From: Solenopsis invicta
Taxonomy: Eukaryota > Arthropoda > Insecta > Hymenoptera > Formicidae
Reading direction: 5' to 3'
Assembly (NCBI RefSeq): GCF_016802725.1
Contig: NC_052664.1
Location: 32,939,275 to 33,003,274 of the forward strand
Length of the DNA stretch: 64,000 nucleotides
Positions 56,952-64,000 of the stretch are shown here, piece after piece (within the stretch, counting starts at the first letter, position 1; every line of letters begins with the position of its first letter). The notes under the pieces are model-generated. The model saw nothing but the letters and a program-made list of their open reading frames with translations, made no database searches and was not told the origin of the DNA. Position numbers and translations under genes: made by a program.

Positions 56952-59900
56952 TAATATTAAATTTTTATAGCTAAAAATTTCAAGAGCTGTGCCAAGCCGA
57001 TATAAGCGTTTATAATTGTAGTGCCTCTAAAAAGACATCGAGTAATACTTGCACTTTTTAGATGAATACAAACTTTTATGCATACGTCGATAATATGTAA
57101 GTTGCATGAACTCCTTAAATCGCTTGTTTTTGCAATTAGATATCTACTAAGATATTCTTTCCTCGCTGACATGCTTTCCAACTATGTGCCAAAAATTTAC
57201 GTATAAATATAAAAGAGAATTTAGATTTATATTTCGATACTTTTCCAATTCAACTATATACGTTTGTGTCTACATGCATGTATTGTATTTAGTTGGATTA
57301 ATATTAATGTCTTTTAATTGTACCGCTAAATTTAGATGTGTATAGATGTTACATAATACGGAATTTATAACAAGCCTGTCCAAGTTTATCGAGAGAAAGA
57401 ATCTCTTGAAAAATCCCCACCTGTAATCGTTTGTGCTATTACAAGTTTTTCCGATGATTGATATAGCTAATTCTGCTAAATACAACGCGTCCATATGATA
57501 ATTTATTGATATTAATTATTACACATTCCCTTGTCTTTTCTTCATTTCTTCTCCATTACATCATTCGGCAAGACAGGTGGAAACATTTCGCGAGTAAAAA
57601 CTTGGACAGGCCTAATTTAGAATAATTCGGTAAACGGACAGTGTCTTCCGTCGACTAAAGATTACAAATACTACGGCTGTGATTTCATTGGCGATACGTT
57701 AGTAATTTTTGCCTCAAAGTGACTGTCGATAGAACATTTTAAAGCAAGAAAAAATTATCAATGCTCATTCCTTTAATTATATTCAAACTCTTTTCATCAT
57801 TTTTCAGAAAACGTTAATATTGAGAAAGAAATTACATTCGATCAAAGTTAAAAGTTTATGTCTACGGAAGGAAAATTGAAATGTACGCCAAAGAATTCAT
57901 AGAGTCGACAGAAAAAAAAGAATCAATATTTGAAACATCAGCATTGAACGGAACAATCCATTAACATTAATACGGAAAGTTTAAAAAGTTACAACGGGGA
58001 TTATGGATCACACAAAGATTGCTAAATCCATAGAACAGTTTTCTCCTCTTCATACAAATCAATATAGAAACAAGTAATACAGAAACGTTTCTTTTTTCGT
58101 GCAACGTAGATTACGTATATAAATGAGCAACGAATCAATCGAATACAAAATCACGTGCGTTGCACGAGGACACATTAAATTTCAAAGTAAATCCAAAAGT
58201 AGATACAACGGTATAGGTGTCATCGTATCTTTGCCTAATTCCTTGTACTACTTTGCGATGCAACCAAACAAAACAGAAGTGTCAAAGATACGTAAAAGAA
58301 AGCGATACCATGTTGTAAATAAGATGAAAAATATAAGATGGAAATATAAAGCGTAATTCTTTTTGGTTTGAACATAATTATATTAAATGTAATAATTATA
58401 TTTCTCATTCTTCGTATTAAAAATCGTATAGAAAACAATATTCTTGGGATTTAAAACATATTTCTGCTGGGAAAGAACATATTTCTTTTTGCACAGTGCT
58501 ATTTCTAAAATCATAAGAATTATTAAAAATTGACAATGAATTTTCAGAAAGGCAATAAAAATAAAAAGAAAATAGAAAGAGTTCCTCAGTCGGCTTGGTA
58601 TGATAATTAATTAATTTGTAAATAAAATCTTTCGAATATCTGTATTTTCTTTGCATATTTGTTACCTCTATTTCTTACTGTTTATCCATATCATTTATCA
58701 TCATGTATTTAATTTTCTCGTATCTGTTTAGTTTTAATATTTGTATAAAACCTGTCACACAAAATGTACAAGAATCGTTTTTACCTGTAAATTATGGTAT
58801 GCACCGGAATCCTCGGGAGGAGCTGGTTTGCATTTACCACAACAGAAGTAACAACAGCAGCAACAACAGCAACAACAGTAACAACCGGTAAGTAATCCAC
58901 AAATTATGAACAGAGCCTGAAAATAATGAAAATATATTTTTCGCGCGATTGTAGTTGTCACAATCCTCAATTTAAATATTCATTAACGATATATCTACCT
59001 CAATGAGATTTTAATGAGAATGTATAAAAAAATATATTTACAATATTATTTTAAACATTATTCTATTTTCTACATATAAGACGCTTATTATATTAGTGCT
59101 ATCGCGTCATCCTATCTTTGTTTTACGTTTAATGAACAACAAAGATAAAATGACGTAACAGTGCTGCGTAGGGCTGCCAGTGCGCTCGCTCCTCGAAGGC
59201 GTCTTTAATGTTTCGTGCGTTTTATAACTATTTGAAAAAAATAAGTAGGGTAACTGTCTCAATTATTGCCGCTTCATGCACATAGTGGTAATTGATTGTG
59301 CTTATTTTGTAGTATTTCAAGTATATAACAAACATTCTCTTTTATCGTTATTCAAGTAATAACAAGTTTAATACGTACGAAATAATAGCAACGAGCTCGA
59401 AAATGAATCGATTATTCAAATATAGTGAAAGAAATGAAAAATATACTATTGAATCTATTACTGCCAGTCAATGTCCCCCGATTACTACCGCATGTATCTA
59501 ATATTGACTCTCCGTTTGACACTATCGGTGCGTATCTAATACTGCCACCTCTACCAAAACCATCCTGCAGGTATATAAATCTTGGGTTGCATTAACCAAT
59601 TTTCAAAAATGGTTGCTATACATAATTTATTTTGTATAACATATCTATTATATTTCATATTACTATATTTTTGTTATATAACAATATATAATGAGAAAGA
59701 AATACAATAATTATTCATTTGATTAATATAAAGTACATATTTATTATTTATTATTCATTTGTTATTTATTCTTCCTGTCTTTTTCATAAAATCAAACAAC
59801 ATTTTACATAATTCTCTCAATCCTCTCGTAATTCGGTTAGAGCACGTAATTCGAAGAGCACAAAGGTTAATTACGCACCGTTGTCACTTCTCGAATAGAA

Positions 59901-60412
59901 GTTGTCAGTAATTGGCACGTAATAGATATATTCTTCATGCATTTACTGCATTACCGGCGGTAATGCAGGCAAGTTCTAACTAAATGATTATTCCTAATGC
60001 TGTCATCTCAATAAATTACGTTAAAAGTAATCTATTACATTTTTATGCTTATTTTATTTAAATATCATTTAAACATGATCATACAATTGCTTTAGTAGAT
60101 ATAAAAAAGTGAAAATATCACATTTCCATGTACTTTCGAAACATGCAGTTTTACTTTTCTTCTCATTAGAAAATGATGGCAGCTACATTCCGAGATGCAT
60201 TCCTAACTTGTTTAATTATTTTATAAATATAAAACTTATCGAACATTTTATATCGTTGTGCCTGCGATTATATGATAATCGCAGTTTAACATCAAAATAT
60301 TTGTAATACACAACATTCTCATATTTTTTATTTTAATGCTACAACTGAAAAGAGCGACAGTAATTGGGATAATTATCTTATATACATTGTATATACATTG
60401 CAAGTACACACA

Positions 60413-60453
<41 letters not shown>

Positions 60454-60467
60454 CACGCACACGCACA

Positions 60468-60539
<72 letters not shown>

Positions 60540-62615
60540 CACGCACATTCATACATAATTTTAAATGTTTCAAAAGACAAAACATAGTTAATCTTAAATC
60601 ATAAAAAAACAATTGTTTTGGGAATTGAAAAGAAGTGACGGCTAAACAAATTCATATTCTTACCTTGCACCATCCAGAGGTGACAACGAAGTAAGCATTA
60701 ACATTTTCTTCTCCAAACTGTTCCGCGACGTATAGACCAAGAGATCCATAGTTATCATATATATTACGTTTGGTTAGATCTGTCAGTATAGCGTGTGCTC
60801 TATTTATTTCTTTAAACTGCAAACAGTGGTTTAAAATATAATATTATATATTTGCAGAAAGCACAAATTTCAAAATTTTCAATGTTACGTAAAAGAATAT
60901 GAAAGAAAAATATGTGTATAATATACTTGTGTTTGTAAAAATCTTGTCTTTAGAGCTCGAGAAGTTACGTGCCATTCGGTTATAAAAATTAATCGTTAAA
61001 AAATTGTAAATATTTGCTAAAAGATAAATTAAAAAAAAAACCTTTTCAGCTGCCTCTGGATTATTAGGATTTTTGTCAGGATGATATTTCAGGGCCAGTT
61101 TTCTATACGTCTTTTTAATATCCTCCGAAGTGGCAGTTTTTGGAACTTCCAAAATCTGATAAAGGGAATCCCCTGCTGTACTAAAGAACAAATGGACATA
61201 AATTAAGAAATTTGTATCAAGTTAACACGATTAACATACAAAATTGATATAATCGTACTAATCAAATTTTACAAAAAAACAATCTGTTATTAATATCTCG
61301 ATAAGCATAAGTATTTTAACCTTCCAAGAATTGGTAAGTTTTTGGGTGATTTTTTTACAGTTTCGGATTCAGAATTTTGTTGAGTACACGACAATACTTA
61401 TTACATCGATCTCTGAAAAAAATGGTGCTACTCCAATATATATCGACTTTCAGTTAGGTATAAACAAATTTTTTTCCTATATTTGAGTTTTATAGTATTG
61501 TATATTTTTAGAAAAACTATTATACCAAAATTTGGGATGTGTAATAGTAAAGTAATAAAAAAAAACTTTATACCAAGTTACAGCAATTTACTTTGTAATA
61601 AATGTTTAAGCGTACATACAATACAAAATAAGTAATAACGTTCGTTTAAATTAAAAACTGATATATCGGCTTCTCTAGAGGTCCTCTAGAGGTTAAAATT
61701 ATAATTTCCCATATATTCCAGGTATCTCTGTCGAGAATAGCTTTGTTAAGTATTTACTATAAATTTTATCAAAAATATGCTGATAGAAATAAAATGATCT
61801 GTCAATGAAATACGATGCTAGATTGATCACAGGGATCATACAGATCCAGTCATTTTATTATTAAAATGATACGTTCCACTCGAATAGTTAAGACAAATTT
61901 TGTTTGACTTCTGCAGATAGAAACAGAGATATTATCTACCATTGATATTATCCGTCGTTATATTAGCTCAAATTTATGGGAAGAGTTGCCAGTGTATCTT
62001 TACATTTTGCTTAATGAATTTAATATGGCTTTAAATAATTTCAAAATATATTTAACATCAGTTTGCGTTTTTACATTTAGTTTACAAAGAATATTACTTT
62101 AAATACGTATATAACGATAGATAAAAGATTAAAGGAAGCAAAAAATAACGTTAAAGAAGAGAGAGAAGCCAATGTGTAGAATTATTAAGTTATGATACGA
62201 TATTGCAAAAATTGTGATAACCTATCAAATTATCAATCAGAAATTTACGAAATATCTTTACGTTCAAATATTTTTTTGCTGTAACGAAGCACCGAAGATT
62301 CGCGTGAATTTCTGTTACATCAAAGTAATGTACGTTATCTATAAAATCTGAACATTTCGCGCAAATAGATAGGAGGCTGACAACCGGCGACAAGATAACG
62401 AAAAAAAAAGTTCCGACGATCATTTCGGCGTTATTACGACTACAAATGAATCCGTTTTCCGTTAAGAAAAAAATGTATCGATGGTCAACGGGGCAATCGT
62501 CGCAGTTAAAACCGATAAGGTGTGTGAAAAGGCAGATGACAGCGCACAGTTATAGCGTTGGGCGTCTTCAATGTCTCGACATATTTTTTACTCACGACAT
62601 TTTTCTTCTGTCCAT
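53351..62615 (-). CDS. Csp: cysteine string protein (DNAJC5 family)
   Basis: A palmitoylated synaptic-vesicle co-chaperone that, with Hsc70 and SGT, keeps SNAP-25 and other presynaptic proteins functional. Six coding exons on the minus strand: 62615-62596 (MDRRKM plus part of Ser), 61180-61042, 60816-60664, 58916-58785, 56038-55985 and 53548-53351; phases 2, 0, 0, 0, 0; 231 residues. The J domain has HPD at residues 40-42 (LALKYHPDKNPNNPEAA). A linker (GSLGLYVAEQFGEENVNAYF) leads to the cysteine string in exon 4: 14 cysteines between residues 110 and 133, nine in a row, which is the palmitoylation and membrane-targeting segment. GKCKPAPPEDSG follows. The C-terminus is Ser/Thr/Pro-rich and disordered. 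The first exon was placed by motif, donor and phase: RRKMS joins to STAGDSLY as in other insect CSPs. The cysteine string is coded by TGT/TGC runs that look like a microsatellite. An alternative end is proposed at 50740. Confidence 0.95.
53596..54442. repeat. GTTAC/GTAAC-rich inverted repeat in Csp intron 5
   Basis: Left part (GTAACACCGTTACCCG, AATCGTTACTTTTT) and right part (AAAAAGTAATAGTAACGG, GAATCGTTACTTTTT) are rich in the same GTAAC/GTTAC units. It contains at 53952-54066 a degenerate inverted repeat resembling the E family (TGTATTCCGACAATCATTG..., AATGAATATGGAATCCAG). It begins within 50 bp of the Csp exon 6 acceptor. Confidence 0.4.
55336..55385. repeat. (TC)n(TG)n simple repeat
   Basis: Compound dinucleotide repeat in Csp intron 5. 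Confidence 0.9.
56871..56950. repeat. (GT)n microsatellite
   Basis: About 38 GT units preceded by GTGC repeats, in Csp intron 4. Confidence 0.95.
60414..60546. repeat. (AC)n(GCAC)n microsatellite
   Basis: A pure AC stretch grading into about 18 GCAC tetranucleotide units, in Csp intron 3. Confidence 0.95.
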
Positions 62616-62905
62616 GGTGAAAGAGGTACCGATCAATCAATTTCTCACGCAAATTAGCCAAATGAGTCAAAGTTTGTCCACGGTCGATCTTTCTGAACGA
62701 TACTACGCGAACATTTTCTTCGATGGGCCGTACGAAAATGCGCGCATTCTTTCAGCAGAAGTGTTCTGGAGCACCATCAGCACCATACGAAAAGCTCGAT
62801 TCAATATTTTAGTTCCACTAGTCAACGCATATGCGCTAAAGTAGCGCTAGGAAATTAGACAACTATCATTTGTTTCAACTGCATTCCCTAGCACAATGCG
62901 GAGTC

Positions 62906-63845
62906 AGGGTGCCGTCACATGGAGCGTAACTTGCGTAGCGTAATTTGCGTATTCTAGTAACTTACTAAAATATGTTACGCCATTTAAAAGTCTTCTTTCA
63001 CATGAAGCGTATTTCGCGGATTTTTAAGAAATGCGTATCTAATGCAACCAATTGCTGATTAGGGTTTCTCTTGTACTCTCTAACAGAAATGCTAAACAAA
63101 TTTACGGGGTGCGCACGATTGGACACCGCACGATTGGACACCACCACTCACAGCGGCCGATGCCTAGAGTTTTTCCGTTGGTTTGGTTAGATAAGTCAAG
63201 ATGATTGGTTGGTGTCCAATCGTGCTGTGTCCAAAAGAGTGTCACCCCAAATTTACAAATGGTTCTTGTAATTTACGCGTCTCGGAAAATACGTCTCATG
63301 TGGAACTGATACTCTGCACACTAGTATGTGTGAATCATCTATGTGCAAATCTAACTTGTGCGGGCATATATTCCTGTTCCTCGTAATTTTCAAAAATTTA
63401 TATATTTAAAACAAAATAAATATATGTTAGGCATTTAAGAAAATGAAAGCATTTTACATGCAAGAAATTCAAGCAACACGGACATATCTATTAATGTACA
63501 ACTATAACCTTAAAATTTTGTATCAACATATCGCAAGAAAATTGGATATGACAGAATGTTATTACAGAATAGCTATTATAAATAATAAATTTGACATAAA
63601 ACTATTTCTTAATTTACCCTGATATCATTATCTATCTTTCAATTTTGTTCTGCTTATTTAAGTAATACATGTGTTACCAATACATGTATACACAGCATTT
63701 CTTACGCAGGAAATTAGATTCGACGTAACGATAATAACGTAAAAAGCGTAAAGTAACTAGGCGGAAGCTAATGTTCCAGTAAAACGATATCATTGGTCGG
63801 CGCAAGTTACGCTTACGCAAGTTACGCCCCATGTGACGGCACCCT
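62906..63845. mobile_element. 940-bp element with AGGGTGCCGTCACATG ends
   Basis: AGGGTGCCGTCACATG and its exact inverse bound the element; CGTAACTTGCGTA/TACGCAAGTTACG repeats lie just inside. A 143-bp hAT-type MITE (63106-63248) is inserted in it. No coding sequence was recognised. It begins ~290 bp upstream of the Csp start codon. Confidence 0.7.
63106..63248. mobile_element. 143-bp hAT-type MITE, GCACGATTGGACACC units, copy 2
   Basis: Ends GGGGTGCGCACGATTGG and, inverted, GTGTCACCCC; perfect 8-bp duplication AAATTTAC (63098-63105, 63249-63256). Essentially identical to the copy at 15357, so the family has moved recently. Confidence 0.9.
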
Positions 63846-63855
63846 CATGCTTGTA

Positions 63856-63927
63856 CACCCAAGGACTTTGATTCTGTCCATGGGGAAATTTTTCAAACTG
63901 AAAAGTCGCTATCTTTCTACATACTTA
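63856..63927. mobile_element. MITE family A, left part
   Basis: CACCCAAGGACTTTGATTCT after TA (63854-63855), running to CTTTCTACATACTTA, where the E-family sequence takes over. Confidence 0.75.
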
Positions 63928-64000
63928 GGCTGTGTTCCGATATTAACTGCCAGTACTGAAAATGTATAGTATGGCTGTGTTCCGTTTTTACTGGCAGTAC
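63928..64000. repeat. E2-left and E1-left arms, cut by window end
   Basis: GGCTGTGTTCCGATATTAAC (E2-type) followed by GGCTGTGTTCCGTTTTTACT (E1-type). This is the reverse order of the arrangement at 24033, again with the two arm types side by side. The window ends inside the second arm. Confidence 0.65.

Noticed and set aside
59260..59575. Repeated TATTACTGCC-like motifs, possible transposon end (GGGTAACTGTCTCAATTATTGCC)
   Set aside because: No matching inverted end or duplication was found, so it is not called.
60248..60612. Open frames rich in Arg-Ala-Cys-Val or Thr-His-Ala-Arg
   Set aside because: They are produced by the AC/GCAC repeat in a Csp intron.
62446..62844. 132-codon plus-strand frame
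   Set aside because: It lies antisense to the first coding exon and 5' region of Csp and has no recognisable domain; the minus-strand exon with matching splice phase explains the region better.

Overview
This is AT-rich, intron-rich animal nuclear DNA, most likely an insect and probably an ant or other hymenopteran. That assignment is an inference from gene content, short GT-AG introns and the kinds of DNA transposons present; no single marker proves the species. There are no bacterial features, rRNA genes, CRISPR arrays or convincing tRNA genes.

Seven conserved genes could be assembled exon by exon with all splice phases matching: HYLS1 (centriole/cilium, +, 6883-8277), mitochondrial ribosomal protein L4 (-, 8521-9799), ADAT1 tRNA adenosine deaminase (+, 24523-25902), RCL1 (pre-rRNA processing, -, 26051-27966), XAB2/SYF1 (splicing NineTeen complex, +, 28625-35692), Rpt3/PSMC4 (26S proteasome ATPase, +, 36820-40366) and cysteine string protein Csp (synaptic vesicle co-chaperone, -, 53351-62615). 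An eighth gene (+, 41702-47070) is a coiled-coil, IQ-motif protein most like dynein regulatory complex subunit DRC10 (or DRC9). A small unidentified two-exon gene lies at 2105-2541 (-). HYLS1/mRpL4 and ADAT1/RCL1 are convergent pairs; RCL1/XAB2 is head-to-head with a 658-bp shared 5' region. The genes are housekeeping or cell-biological and do not form one pathway, though HYLS1 and the DRC-like gene both belong to cilia.

9.9-24.5 kb is a transposon nest: foldback elements, MITEs and a mariner, inserted in each other so that insertion order can be read from target-site duplications. The mariner (17173-18737) has perfect 32-bp ends and a nearly intact D,D34D transposase, broken only by a 235-bp MITE flanked by an 8-bp duplication. 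Two pieces of PIF/Harbinger transposase lie at 20671-20820 and 21595-21774. Further MITEs lie in introns of XAB2, the DRC-like gene and mRpL4, and in the last 1.1 kb.

The points most worth a second look are: three ~143-bp MITEs that share a ~70-bp core but carry two different sets of duplicated end units (5446, 15357, 63106); a likely alternative last exon of Csp at 50740-50807, in phase with an internal donor of the annotated last exon; a ~2.1-kb inverted-repeat element enclosing a spliced small gene; and ~0.6-0.7 kb foldback arms in introns that should form long double-stranded RNA.
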